This document shows positions 42,590 through 51,372 of a stretch of 64,000 bases of DNA, in pieces. The position numbers and the translations under genes were made by a program. Under the pieces are notes generated by a model. It saw nothing but the letters and a program-made list of their open reading frames with translations. It did not search any database and had not been told where the DNA came from. The first letter of the stretch is position 1. Each line of letters begins with the position of its first letter. The stretch spans positions 4,464,001 through 4,528,000 of the forward strand of contig NZ_CP107945.1 of NCBI RefSeq assembly GCF_036057275.1, given 5' to 3'. The stretch is from Streptomyces sp. NBC_00390. GTDB taxonomy: Bacteria; Actinomycetota; Actinomycetes; Streptomycetales; Streptomycetaceae.

Positions 42590-44635
42590 ATGGACATCAA
42601 CGGATTCCCGAGCCAGTTCGCCCGGACCCGCCGTTTCTCGCTCGGCGCCCCGGGGCAGTTCACCGTCTCCCCGGACGGCGACCGGGTGTTGTTCGTGCGG
42701 ACCGCCTCCGGTACCGATGCCCGAAGCCTGCTGTGGCTGTACGAGCACGGACCCGGTCGGGAAAGCATCCTGGCCGAGCCGGTCGCCGCGTACGCGAGTG
42801 ACCGCGACGTACGCGTGGTTGCCTACGCCCGCGACGGCGAGCTGTGGACCGTACGGGCGGACGGCGGCGCCCCGCGCCGACTCCCCACCGCCGCAGGCCC
42901 GGTCACCGATCCGCGGCCCAGCCCGGACGGCAGCCGCATCGCGTACGTCGCCGGCGGTGCGCTCCGCGTCGTCCGGGCCGACGGGACGGGGGACCGGCCG
43001 CTGGCGGAGCCGGAGGCCCCCGATGTGACGTACGGGGCCGCCGACCAGGTCGCGCGCGCGTCCATCGGGCGGTCGCGGGGCTACTGGTGGGCGCCGGACG
43101 GCACCGCGCTGCTCGTGGCACGCGTCGACACGTCGATGGTCCGGCGCTGGTACGTCGCCGATCCGGCGCACCCGGACCGGCCACCGCGACCGGTCCCGTA
43201 CCCGGCGGCCGGCACGGCCAACGCGGAAACCTCGCTGTTCCTCGTCACCGTCCAGGGCGAGCGCCTGCCCGTCCGGTTGCCCCGCGCGGCACCCGAGTCC
43301 GGCGCGCCGCGCGGAGTCTGGAACGACCTGGCCTTCGAGTACGTCGTCACCGCCGACTGGGGGAGCGCAGGCCCGGTCGTCAGCGTGCAGACGCGTGACC
43401 AGCGCACGGTGTGGATCCTTGCCGTCGACCCGGCGACCGGCGCGGTCGAGCTGCTGTCCGAGCAGACCGACGAGGGCTGGGTGGAGTTCCCCAAGGGCAC
43501 GCCCCTGCACACCGCATCAGGAACACCGGTCATGCCCTGCGTGCGCGGCGACGCGCGGGCGATCCGCGTCGGGGACACGATCAGCCCGGAGGGACTGCAG
43601 GTGCGCGAGGTGCTCGGCGTGGTGGGCGAGCGGGTGCTGTTCACGGCGAACGACGAGCCGACGGAGGTCCATGTCTGGTCGTACGAACCAGGCGCCGGGT
43701 TCGTCCGCCTGACGCAGGAGCCCGGGGTGCACACGGCGGCCGCCGGCGGCGACACGATCGTCCTCGACAGCAGGACGGAGGCAGCCGGGCAGCAGGTGAC
43801 CGTCCTGCGCGACGGGAGTCCGGCCGGCCGGATCGCGGTTCTCACCGAGGATCCCCTGGTCCTGCCCCGTCCGATCCATCTGGCGCTCGGGAGAAGGGAG
43901 TTGCGCAGCCGCCTCCATCTCCCGTCCTGGTACGAACCCGGCTGCCCGGCCCGGCTGCCGGTGCTGCTCAGCCCGTACGGCGGCCCCGGCATGCAGGTCG
44001 TCACGAAGGCACGGGGCTGGTGGACGGCCGTCTGCCAGTGGTACGCCGAACAGGGCTTCGCCGTGCTCGCCACGGACGGGCGCGGCACGCCCGGACGCGG
44101 GGTGCAGTGGCAGCGGGAGATCCTCGGCGACCGCCTGAGCCCGGTCCTGGCGGACCAGGTAGCCGCCCTGCACGCAGCGGCCGAACGCCACGACGTCCTT
44201 GACCTGGACCGTGTGGCCATCCGGGGCTGGTCGTTCAGCGGCTATCTGGCGGCGGGCGCGGTGCTGCACCGCCCCGACGTCTTCCACGCGGCGGTCGCGG
44301 GCGCACCGCCGACCGACCGGCGGCTGTACGACACGTACTGGGAGGAGCGCTTCCTCGGCCACCCGGACGTCCGGCCCGAGGCGTACGAGCGCAGCTCGCT
44401 GCTCGCGCACGCCGGAGACCTGACGCGCCCGCTGCTGCTGGTCCACGGCCTGGCGGACGACAACGTGTTCCCGGCCCACACCCTGCGCCTCTCGGCCGCA
44501 CTCCTGGCGGCGGGCCGGCCGCACCAGGTGCTGCTCATGCCCGGGGTGGGCCACATGGTGGCGGGGGAGGGGGCGGCGGACGTGCTGCTCACGGCCGAAC
44601 GGGACTTCCTGAAGGGGGCGCTGGGCGTCGGATGA
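42590..44635 (+). CDS. Prolyl oligopeptidase-family serine peptidase (S9, DPP IV-like)
   Basis: A 681-residue cytoplasmic peptidase (no signal peptide). The N-terminal beta-propeller is seen by repeated blocks such as VSPDGDRVLFV, ARDGELWTVRADG and PSPDGSRIAYV. The C-terminal alpha/beta-hydrolase holds Ser in GWSFSG, Asp in LADDNVFP and His in GVGHMVAG. DPP IV proteins usually have GWSYGG; here the residue after Phe is Ser. The ATG at 42590 is preceded by GAGG close to it, and an upstream AAGGGG. It should release dipeptides or cleave after Pro. Confidence 0.92.
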   Translation: MDINGFPSQFARTRRFSLGAPGQFTVSPDGDRVLFVRTASGTDARSLLWLYEHGPGRESILAEPVAAYASDRDVRVVAYARDGELWTVRADGGAPRRLPTAAGPVTDPRPSPDGSRIAYVAGGALRVVRADGTGDRPLAEPEAPDVTYGAADQVARASIGRSRGYWWAPDGTALLVARVDTSMVRRWYVADPAHPDRPPRPVPYPAAGTANAETSLFLVTVQGERLPVRLPRAAPESGAPRGVWNDLAFEYVVTADWGSAGPVVSVQTRDQRTVWILAVDPATGAVELLSEQTDEGWVEFPKGTPLHTASGTPVMPCVRGDARAIRVGDTISPEGLQVREVLGVVGERVLFTANDEPTEVHVWSYEPGAGFVRLTQEPGVHTAAAGGDTIVLDSRTEAAGQQVTVLRDGSPAGRIAVLTEDPLVLPRPIHLALGRRELRSRLHLPSWYEPGCPARLPVLLSPYGGPGMQVVTKARGWWTAVCQWYAEQGFAVLATDGRGTPGRGVQWQREILGDRLSPVLADQVAALHAAAERHDVLDLDRVAIRGWSFSGYLAAGAVLHRPDVFHAAVAGAPPTDRRLYDTYWEERFLGHPDVRPEAYERSSLLAHAGDLTRPLLLVHGLADDNVFPAHTLRLSAALLAAGRPHQVLLMPGVGHMVAGEGAADVLLTAERDFLKGALGVG

Positions 44636-44776
44636 ACGCGGGCCGGACCGGGCGGACTCGTCCGGCTACGAGCGCCCTCCGCGGCACCAGCGCTGTGCGG
44701 TGAGGGCCACGGGTTCGCCCGCGAGCCGGTCCGCGAGCGGCTGAACGGTTTTCAGTGCCTCGTCCGGGAGGGCTGC

Positions 44777-45685
44777 TCAACGCGCAGCGGCGTCAGTGAG
44801 GATTGCCTGAAGTCGTGCCCGGCATTCGGCGACGAAGGCGGGGAACGTGTGCCAGTAGTAGGAGATTCCACTGACGCCCACCGCGATCGCCCAGGCGCGG
44901 GCGCGGGTCCACGTCATCTCGTCGAGGTTCAGGGTGTCCCAGTAGGCCTGCCGTGCCTGGGACGGCAGGTCCCAGACTGTGGAGTGCTCGGCGTCGGGAA
45001 AGCCGACCGAGAGGCCTCCGAAGTCGATGACCGCGCGGAGCCTGCCCTCCCGGACCAGGAGGTTGGTGGGCTTGAGGTCGCCGTGGAGCCACACGTGAGG
45101 TCCAGAAGGCTCAGGCAGCTCCAGCCCGGCTCGCCACAACCGCTCCAGAGTCGCGATGTCGAGCTCCGAACCCACGGTGGCCCGGCACTCTTCAAGACAC
45201 GTGCTGATCCACTGGTCGCATGCCTGCGGGCTGCCTCCGCGGTACCAGCTGAGGTCGTCCGCGCGAGCCGCTCCCATGAGGTCGATGCCGTGGAGGCCCC
45301 GCACGACCGCCGCAAGGTCGGCTCCGAAGGCGGCCCAGTCCCGGACGGTGTCCGGACCGGCCTCGTCACCGTCGATCCAGCGGTAGACCGACCAGACGAG
45401 GGGGAAGGCGTCGGTGGGCGTCCCGGCGTGGACGGGCTCGGGAATCGGACATGCAAGGAGCGGTGCCAGGCGAGGAAGCCAGTCCTGCTCCTTCCGCACG
45501 GCCTGTCCGTTGCCGGCGGTTCGTGGAAGTCGCACGAGCAGGTCATCGCCCAGCCGGTACATGGTGTTGTCCGTGCCCGCGCCTGCGGGCGACAACGGCA
45601 GGTCCGCCCACTCCGGACGCTGTGCCTTCAGCAGCGATCGGACCAGCGACTCGTCGACCGGGATCTCATTCTCGTGAAGTGCCAC
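44777..45685 (-). CDS. APH-family phosphotransferase
   Basis: A 302-residue enzyme of the aminoglycoside phosphotransferase superfamily. It has the nucleotide-binding start GAGTDNTMYRLGDDLLVRLP, the catalytic loop HVWLHGDLKPTNLLV and metal-binding VIDFGGLSVGFP. Closest in character to macrolide or hygromycin kinase-like paralogs common in streptomycetes. The GTG at 45683-45685 gives VALHENEIPVDESLV, the normal start for this group; the frame extends to 45862 but overlaps the palindrome and is rejected. Substrate unknown; resistance cannot be assumed. Confidence 0.87.
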   Translation of the reverse strand: MALHENEIPVDESLVRSLLKAQRPEWADLPLSPAGAGTDNTMYRLGDDLLVRLPRTAGNGQAVRKEQDWLPRLAPLLACPIPEPVHAGTPTDAFPLVWSVYRWIDGDEAGPDTVRDWAAFGADLAAVVRGLHGIDLMGAARADDLSWYRGGSPQACDQWISTCLEECRATVGSELDIATLERLWRAGLELPEPSGPHVWLHGDLKPTNLLVREGRLRAVIDFGGLSVGFPDAEHSTVWDLPSQARQAYWDTLNLDEMTWTRARAWAIAVGVSGISYYWHTFPAFVAECRARLQAILTDAAAR

Positions 45686-45798
45686 GCCGGAAGTCTCACC
45701 GCTGGACGGAGCACGAAGCCAGTGAGTTTTCGTCAACCCCGTTCGCACCCCAGGCCACCCGCAGCCGAGTATACGGCCGGACGGGTGTTGCCTGCGAC

Positions 45799-45826
45799 AC
45801 TTTTGCAAGCAGGTGCTTGCAAAAGT
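45799..45826. promoter_or_regulatory. 28-bp perfect palindrome upstream of the XRE gene
   Basis: Two 13-base arms (ACTTTTGCAAGCA and TGCTTGCAAAAGT) with a GG centre. It overlaps a candidate -35 TTGCAA (45817-45822), and CATCAT at 45841-45846 would be the -10 box. A third half-site TTAGCAAG follows. It is probably the operator of the XRE regulator 27 bases downstream. Confidence 0.75.
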
Positions 45827-45852
45827 TAGCAAGAGCGGGGCATCATCGCACC

Positions 45853-46287
45853 ATGGCATCACTCAACGTCGGCAATCTCGGTGAGTACCTCCGCGAGCAG
45901 CGGCGCAGTGCGCAGCTCTCGCTGCGGCAGCTCGCCGACGCCGCCGGGGTGTCCAATCCGTATCTGAGCCAGATCGAGCGCGGGCTGCGCAAGCCGAGCG
46001 CGGAGGTGCTCCAGCAGGTCGCCAAGGCGCTGCGCATCTCCGCCGAGACGCTGTACGTGCGGGCCGGGATTCTCGACGAGCAGGAGCGGGACCAGCTGGA
46101 GACGCGTGCCGTCATCCTTGCCGACCCCTCCATCAACGAGCGGCAGAAGCAGGTACTGCTGCAGATCTACGAGTCCTTCCGCAAGGAGAACGGATTCGAT
46201 ACGGACACGACCAAGGACACCTCCGCTGACGGCCCCCGCACGGCCGGCGCGAGCGATGCCGAGCAGGACCAAACACCCTCACACTGA
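45853..46287 (+). CDS. XRE-family transcriptional regulator
   Basis: A 144-residue DNA-binding protein with an N-terminal HTH-XRE domain (GEYLREQRRSAQLSLRQLAD, then AGVSNPYLSQIERGLRKPS), a helical middle and a Gly/Asp/Thr-rich tail. Directly downstream, 25 bases later, is an HBHA-like gene. The same pairing, a regulator followed by hbhA and a small membrane protein, is remembered in mycobacteria (Rv0474-hbhA). The ATG at 45853 has no Shine-Dalgarno and is six bases after a candidate -10, so a leaderless message is likely. A 28-bp palindrome upstream suggests autorepression. Confidence 0.9.
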   Translation: MASLNVGNLGEYLREQRRSAQLSLRQLADAAGVSNPYLSQIERGLRKPSAEVLQQVAKALRISAETLYVRAGILDEQERDQLETRAVILADPSINERQKQVLLQIYESFRKENGFDTDTTKDTSADGPRTAGASDAEQDQTPSH

Positions 46288-46312
46288 TCTGCGTTCCGGG
46301 AGGACCACAGTC

Positions 46313-46918
46313 ATGGCCATCACCGATGACCTGCGCAAGACCCTCACCGACCCGACCCCCCTCTACTTCGCGGCCGGCACCGCCGATCTCGCCGTTCAGC
46401 AGGCCAAGAAGGTGCCCGCGCTGATCGAGCAGATCAAGGCCGAGGCCCCGACCCGCTTCGACGCCGTGCGCAACACCGACCCCAAGGTGGTGCAGGAGAA
46501 GGTGACGGCCCAGGCCAAGGAGGCGCAGGCCACCGTCCAGGCCAAGGTCACCGAGGTGCTGGGGAGCCTCGACACCGACCTGAAGAAGCTCGGCGAGACC
46601 GCTCAGGACCTCGCGCTGCGTGGCGTGGGCGTGGCCGCCGAGTACGCCGTCAAGGCCCGTGAGACGTACGAGAAGGTCGCCGAGCACGGCGAGCAGACCG
46701 TGCGGGCCTGGCGCGGCGAGGCAGCCGAGGAGATCACGGAGATCGCCGTCGCCGTCGAGCCGGAGCCGCAGGCCAAGGCCGGGGCGAAGGACGACGCGAA
46801 GACCCAGGCCGAGGTCCCGGCGCAGGCCGCGGCCGAGGACAAGAAGGCCGCTCCGGCCCGCAAGCCCGCCCCCCGCAAGCAGGCCGCCAAGAAGACCACC
46901 CCGCCGGCCGGCAAGTGA
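46313..46918 (+). CDS. HBHA-like coiled-coil protein with Lys/Ala/Pro tail
   Basis: A 201-residue protein, largely helical, like mycobacterial heparin-binding hemagglutinin. Residues 1-140 have a heptad-rich, Ala/Glu/Lys-rich coiled coil (KVTAQAKEAQATVQAKVTEV). The last 45 residues are Lys/Ala/Pro-rich (APARKPAPRKQAAKKTT), the HBHA tail that binds polyanions. There is no signal peptide, as in HBHA. The function in a soil bacterium is unknown; membrane or nucleoid association is conceivable. GGGAGGACC precedes the ATG at 46313. A hairpin follows. Confidence 0.83.
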   Translation: MAITDDLRKTLTDPTPLYFAAGTADLAVQQAKKVPALIEQIKAEAPTRFDAVRNTDPKVVQEKVTAQAKEAQATVQAKVTEVLGSLDTDLKKLGETAQDLALRGVGVAAEYAVKARETYEKVAEHGEQTVRAWRGEAAEEITEIAVAVEPEPQAKAGAKDDAKTQAEVPAQAAAEDKKAAPARKPAPRKQAAKKTTPPAGK

Positions 46919-46940
46919 CCGACGGGTGACCGAGGAGGAT

Positions 46941-46976
46941 GTGCCGGGCGCGCGGCCGTGTGCCGGCGCCCGGCAC
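46941..46976 (+). terminator. Terminator after the HBHA-like gene
   Basis: A perfect 11-bp stem (46941-46951 with 46966-46976) with a 14-base loop, 22 bases after the stop codon. Confidence 0.7.
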
Positions 46977-47081
46977 ACCGCTCGCTCCACGGCTCCACGG
47001 CACCACTCATCGCGTCCGGGGCACCCTCGGGGGTACCTTGGCCGCGAGGCGACACCAACCACTCTTTAGGCGGTGCTCAGC

Positions 47082-47420
47082 ATGTTGCGCACGGGATTCG
47101 ATCTCGGCCTGTGGCTCATCCTCGACCTGGTCTTCGTCGTCAGCTCGGTGACCGCACTGGTCATGGCGGCGATGGCCCGGGAGGACGCCTACCGCGCCGC
47201 AGGCAAGCAGACCAAGTCCTTCTGGCTGATCATCCTCGGCGTCACGGTCGCGGTGAACCTCTTCGTCTCCGTGCTGTTCCTGTCGATCGCCGGCCTGATC
47301 GCGAGCATCGTCTTCTTCGTGGACGTACGGCCGGCGCTGCAGCAGGTGTCCGGCGGTGGCCGCCGTCGCGGCGGCTCCAGCAGCGACGGTCCGTACGGTC
47401 CCTACAACGGCGGACGGTAA
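47082..47420 (+). CDS. DUF2516 membrane protein
   Basis: A 112-residue protein with helices at about 5-31 and 51-75 (VTVAVNLFVSVLFLSIAGLI) and a Gly/Ser/Arg-rich tail. This matches the small DUF2516 membrane proteins found next to hbhA in several actinobacteria. Function unknown. The ATG at 47082 has AGGCGG eight bases upstream; a GTG three codons earlier is the alternative. It converges on the PP2C-type gene with a 10-base gap. Confidence 0.85.
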   Translation: MLRTGFDLGLWLILDLVFVVSSVTALVMAAMAREDAYRAAGKQTKSFWLIILGVTVAVNLFVSVLFLSIAGLIASIVFFVDVRPALQQVSGGGRRRGGSSSDGPYGPYNGGR

Positions 47421-47430
47421 CCGGCGCCGG

Positions 47431-48666
47431 TCAGCCGCGGCCCTTCCGGCTCAGCAGCAGGACCGCCACGTCGTCGGTCAGGTCTCCGCCGTTCAGATCG
47501 CGTACCTCGCCGACCGCCGCCTCCAGCAGCGCCTCGCCGTCCAGACCCGCCGCCAGCTGGCGGTTGATCATCCGAACCATGCCGTCCTGGCCGAGGCGCT
47601 GTTTGGTGTCCGGCCCCTGACGGCCCTCGATCAGGCCGTCCGTGTACATCATCAGGCTCCACGACGCCCCCAGCTCCACCTGGCGGCGCGGCCAGCGGGC
47701 GCGCGGCAGCAGACCGAGCGCCGGGCCCCCGTCCTCGTACGGGAGCAGCTGCGCATCCCGCCCCTTCCGGGCGATCAGCGGGGCCGGATGGCCGGCGAGG
47801 CACAGCCCGGCCCGCCGGCCGTCCGGCGCTATGTCCACGGTGCACAGCGTCGCGAAGATCTCCTCGCTCTCGCGCTCGTGCTCCAGCACCTGCTGGAGGG
47901 TGGAGAGCAGTTCGTCGCCGCACAGGCCCGCGAAGGTCAGTGCGCGCCAGGCGATCCGCAGTTCCACCCCGAGTGCCGCCTCGTCCGGGCCGTGCCCGCA
48001 GACGTCGCCGATCATGGCGTGGACCGTGCCGTCCGGGGTGCGGACGGTGTCGTAGAAGTCGCCGCCGAGCAGCGCGCGTGAGCGCCCGGGGCGGTAGCGC
48101 GCGGCGAAGCGCAGATCCGAGCCCTCGAGCAGGGGAGTGGGCAGCAGGCCACGCTCCAGCCGCGCGTTCTCCTGGGCGCGCAGCCGGGACTCGGCCAGCT
48201 TCACCTGGGTGACGTCGGCGCGCTTGCGCTCCACCGCGTACCGCACGGCCCGGCTCAGCAGCCGGCCGTCGAGCTCTTCGCGCACCAGGTGGTCCTGGGC
48301 GCCGACACGTACCGCCTCGGCGGCCAGCTCGGCGTCGCCGGAGGCGGTGAGGGCCAGCACGGCGTGCCGGGGTGCGAGACGCAGGACGTGCTTGAGGGCG
48401 CCCAGCTCGTCGTCCTGGGGGCGGGCGGGCAGCGCGAGGTCGACGAGCACGCAGTGCACGTCGTCGGTGAGCAGCCGCTCCGCCTCGGTGAGATTGCGGG
48501 CGGTGCGGATACGGATCCGGCTTCCGGACGCGTCGAGCAGTCCGGGGACGCTGAAGGTGCCCGCCGGGTCGTCCTCGATGACCAGCAGGGTGAGGTCGCC
48601 GCCGATACCGCGAGGGGCGGTCTCCGCGACGGGAACGTTCCTCTGTCGCGGTACGGGTACGGGCAT
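47431..48666 (-). CDS. PP2C-family (SpoIIE-type) phosphatase with receiver domain
   Basis: A 411-residue cytoplasmic protein. Residues about 25-145 form a receiver domain with acidic LVIEDD, phospho-acceptor region VLVDLALPARPQDDE and VLALTASGD. After a coiled-coil linker (AESRLRAQENARLERGL) comes the phosphatase domain: GGDFYDTVRTPDG, GDVCGHGPDEAALG and DLTDDVAVLLL metal motifs. RsbU/SpoIIE-like proteins dephosphorylate anti-anti-sigma factors in stress signalling. Targets and input kinase are unknown. ATG at 48664-48666 follows GGAAGGAAAG. A cluster of GTGAC repeats lies upstream. Confidence 0.9.
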   Translation of the reverse strand: MPVPVPRQRNVPVAETAPRGIGGDLTLLVIEDDPAGTFSVPGLLDASGSRIRIRTARNLTEAERLLTDDVHCVLVDLALPARPQDDELGALKHVLRLAPRHAVLALTASGDAELAAEAVRVGAQDHLVREELDGRLLSRAVRYAVERKRADVTQVKLAESRLRAQENARLERGLLPTPLLEGSDLRFAARYRPGRSRALLGGDFYDTVRTPDGTVHAMIGDVCGHGPDEAALGVELRIAWRALTFAGLCGDELLSTLQQVLEHERESEEIFATLCTVDIAPDGRRAGLCLAGHPAPLIARKGRDAQLLPYEDGGPALGLLPRARWPRRQVELGASWSLMMYTDGLIEGRQGPDTKQRLGQDGMVRMINRQLAAGLDGEALLEAAVGEVRDLNGGDLTDDVAVLLLSRKGRG

Positions 48667-48986
48667 GTGTCTGCTTTCCTTCCCTCCCCCCGAGGGCGCG
48701 GCAGGTCGACGATCGACGTCCCGCCAGACGGGGACCATAGCGGTATGCGGTGGCCGAACGGAATGGCGATCAGAGAAGAGCGGATGGCATATGCCGCGCA
48801 TGGGGAGGTAGTTGGCACTCAAGCCATGACGAACATCACGCCGATCGTCCCATTTGTTCCGTAATGCCCCGCGTGGCGCACGTCACTTGGCCCGGACGCC
48901 TACAACAGCACCGCATGTGCCATGTCACCGGAGCGCGGTGCGCACCGCATGGCAAAGTCACCCGGCATGGCGCACGTCACCCGGCG
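48667..48986. other. Region upstream of the PP2C gene with GTGAC repeats
   Basis: No gene is seen. The proximal part is AT-richer than its surroundings. Between 48870 and 48982 lie four imperfect copies of a motif that reads, on the minus strand, GTGACNTNNGCCAYGC (with one variant CACATGC). The TGGCGCACGTCAC form at 48874 and 48968 is identical. The spacing is 19, 33 and 42 bases. They lie about 200-320 bases upstream of the PP2C start. Confidence 0.6.
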
Positions 48987-49015
48987 CGCGCCGGCCTTCC
49001 AGGGAGGCCGGCGCG
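48987..49015 (-). terminator. Terminator after the NlpC/P60 gene
   Basis: A perfect 11-bp stem (48987-48997 with 49005-49015) with a 7-base loop, directly after the stop codon of the hydrolase on the minus strand. Confidence 0.75.
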
Positions 49016-50098
49016 TCACTTGTCGGGGCGTACGACCCCGAGGATCGCCATGGAACCCGCGCCCGCGACCGTCACATTCCGGCCCGGCCGCGGTGCATGC
49101 ACTATCGCGCCGTCCCCGATGTACATCCCCACATGGCTGGCGTCCGAGTGGTAGATGATCAGGTCGCCGGGGCGCATGTCCCTGATCTGGACACGCGGCA
49201 GCAGACGCCACTGCTCCTGCGAGGTACGCGGAATGGTCCGACCGGCGGCCAGCCACGCCTGTGAGGTGAGCCCGGAACAGTCGTACGAACCGGGGCCCTC
49301 GGCGCCCCACTCGTACGGTTTGCCGATCTGCCTGGTCGCGAAGGCGATGGCCTCCTTGCCCTGCGCGCTCGCGCGGCCGTTGATCTCCTTCAGCACGCCC
49401 GAGCCCAGCCAGGCCGCCTGTGCGTCGTACTGAACCTGGCGCTCCATCTCGAGGAGCCGCGCGAACTCCTCCTTCTCCAGCCTGTCCTCGAGCTTCTTGG
49501 CCGCGGCGATCTTCTCCTTGATCTCCTTCTTGGCCTTCTCCTGCTTGCGGCGGTTGGCCTCGAGCTTCTGCCACTGGGTGCTGGCGTCCTTGGTGTACGT
49601 CGCCAAGTCGGCCTGTGTCCGGGTCAGTTCGGTCAGCAGGTCGTTGGTCGCCTTCTGTCCCTGCTGTATCCGGCCGATTCCGTCGATGAACAGCTGCGGA
49701 TCGTCGACGAGGACCAGTTGCGCCTCGGGCGGCAGGCCGCCGCCGCGGTACTGGGCGCGGGCGGCCGCCCCCACCCTGTTCTTGATGTCGTCGATGCGGG
49801 CCTGCCCCCTGGCCATCTCCTGGGCCAGTTTCACGATTTCGGCCGACTGCTCGGCGGCCTGCTCCTCGGCGAGGTTGTACGCGTCGGTCGCCGACGCCGC
49901 CTTGCGGTACAGGGCCTCGATCTCCTGACGCACCTCTTCGAGGGTGCGCTCCGGCGGCGCGGGCGCTCCCGGCTTGGTCACGGAGGCCGGGGCGGTCGGC
50001 GGCGGCTCGGGGGCCGCGAAGGCCGGGCCGCCGGACGCCAACACGGTCAGTGCGCACACCAAGGTGACGGCGGCAGTGGCAACGTGGCGTCGGTTCAC
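49016..50098 (-). CDS. Secreted NlpC/P60 peptidoglycan hydrolase
   Basis: A 360-residue secreted cell-wall endopeptidase of the RipA type. A signal peptide (MNRRHVATAAVTLVCALTVL, cleavage near AFAAPE) leads to a long coiled coil (residues about 50-240, with AEEQAAEQSAEIVKLAQEM). The C-terminal NlpC/P60 domain has the catalytic Cys in GSYDCSGLTSQAW and His in SDASHVGMYIGDG, then a final His or polar residue in AIVHAPRPG. GTG at 50096-50098 follows GGAGGGGGAG. Domain plan fits growth or septum peptidoglycan cleavage. No c-di-AMP riboswitch was recognised upstream. Confidence 0.93.
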   Translation of the reverse strand: MNRRHVATAAVTLVCALTVLASGGPAFAAPEPPPTAPASVTKPGAPAPPERTLEEVRQEIEALYRKAASATDAYNLAEEQAAEQSAEIVKLAQEMARGQARIDDIKNRVGAAARAQYRGGGLPPEAQLVLVDDPQLFIDGIGRIQQGQKATNDLLTELTRTQADLATYTKDASTQWQKLEANRRKQEKAKKEIKEKIAAAKKLEDRLEKEEFARLLEMERQVQYDAQAAWLGSGVLKEINGRASAQGKEAIAFATRQIGKPYEWGAEGPGSYDCSGLTSQAWLAAGRTIPRTSQEQWRLLPRVQIRDMRPGDLIIYHSDASHVGMYIGDGAIVHAPRPGRNVTVAGAGSMAILGVVRPDK

Positions 50099-50396
50099 GA
50101 CTCCCCCTCCGGGCGAACACCGAACACGTGAATGTGATTTACCGTCAGTAACTTGTCCGTGACGTCCGTGATGGTGTCACGGCATCCGCAAAAGTGACAG
50201 GGCCAAACGCGGGGTTGATCGCACGTCACCCCGGATGCGTAGCATCCCGGATGTCGCCGCAGGGCCGGCCGGCGGATCAGTCCCGTCGATCATCCCCACC
50301 CACGGGCCGCCTGCCGATCCCACCCGACCTTCCCCACCCGACAGTGACGAACGGCGCACCGCTCGCGTTCCCGTACCCGCCCGGCGCGTGCGACGT

Positions 50397-51200
50397 TCAC
50401 CCGAAGGCGGGTGCGAGAGCCGTCCATTCAACGGTGACTTCACCCTGCCGCCACCGCCGTCGGTCGTCCACCAGCGGCCAACTGCCCGCCAGATCACCGA
50501 CGGCCCGGATCCAGCGCTGCCGCGCGCCCAGCGAGGCGAACGGCGCCGCGGCAGCCCACGCACGGTCGAAGTCCCGCAGAAAGGCGTGCACCGGCTCGCC
50601 CGGCACATTGCGGTGGATGAGCGCCTTGGGGAGCCGTTCCGCCAGATCGGAGGGACGCTCGAGCGAGCCGAGCCGGGTCGCGAAGGTCACGGTCCGCGGC
50701 CCTTCGGGCCCCAGCGCCACCCATACGTGCCGCCGCCCGATCTCGTCGCAGGTGCCCTCCACCAGCAGTCCGCCCGGCGCCAGCCGGCCGCACAACCGCG
50801 CCCACACGGCGGCGACCTCGTCCTCGTCGTACTGGCGCAGCACGTTGGCCGCCCGGATGAGCTCCGGGCGCCGGGCGAGCGGGATCTCGAACCCGCCGTG
50901 GCGGAACGTCAGTCCGTCGCGCTCGTACGGCTTCGCGGCCGCGACCCTGGCCGGGTCGATCTCGATGCCGACGACCTCGCAGCGCACGTCGGCCGTGCGC
51001 AGGCGCTGCAGCAGTTCGACGGCGGTCCAGGGGGCCGCCCCGTAGCCGAGGTCGACGGCGACAGGCGCGGCGGTGCTGCGGCGCAGCGCGATCGAATGGG
51101 TGGCGGCGATCCAGCGGTCCATGCGGCGCAGCCGGTTGGGGTTGGTCGTCCCCCGGGTCACGGCGCCCACGGGGCGGTGCGGGCCGGCGGGAGGGGTCAT
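50397..51200 (-). CDS. SAM-dependent methyltransferase-like protein
   Basis: A 267-residue class I methyltransferase-fold protein: motif I is VAVDLGYGAAPWTAVELL, the acidic residue after strand two is in VVGIEIDPARVAAA, and a post-loop LAPGGLLVEGTCDE follows. The substrate is unknown. It begins MTPPAGPHRPVGAVTRGTT; the ATG at 51198-51200 is used rather than the longer frame to 51479, which overlaps the mshA start region. It is divergent from mshA. Confidence 0.85.
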   Translation of the reverse strand: MTPPAGPHRPVGAVTRGTTNPNRLRRMDRWIAATHSIALRRSTAAPVAVDLGYGAAPWTAVELLQRLRTADVRCEVVGIEIDPARVAAAKPYERDGLTFRHGGFEIPLARRPELIRAANVLRQYDEDEVAAVWARLCGRLAPGGLLVEGTCDEIGRRHVWVALGPEGPRTVTFATRLGSLERPSDLAERLPKALIHRNVPGEPVHAFLRDFDRAWAAAAPFASLGARQRWIRAVGDLAGSWPLVDDRRRWRQGEVTVEWTALAPAFG

Positions 51201-51372
51201 GGAAGTGAGGGTAAGCCGTCCGGGCGACGCTTCGCGCAGACGGTAATGATTTGGCAAAGTGGGGCAAAGGCCGGGCCGCGCGGAAATGGAAGTCGATGCT
51301 CCGCTGTTGTCAGGCGTGCAGGGCCGTTCACGGCCCCGCTTGTCGTGCCCGCGAGCGAGGAGGAACGTCGAC

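Noticed and set aside
44640..44776. In-frame sequence after the APH-like gene stop as an extension or readthrough
   Set aside because: The codons after the TGA form an open frame of about 35 residues ending in TAG, but no family or readthrough context supports it; it may be an old gene end.
50099..50396. A c-di-AMP (ydaO-type) riboswitch upstream of the NlpC/P60 gene
   Set aside because: Such riboswitches precede some cell-wall hydrolase genes, but the conserved core was not found in this 298-base spacer.
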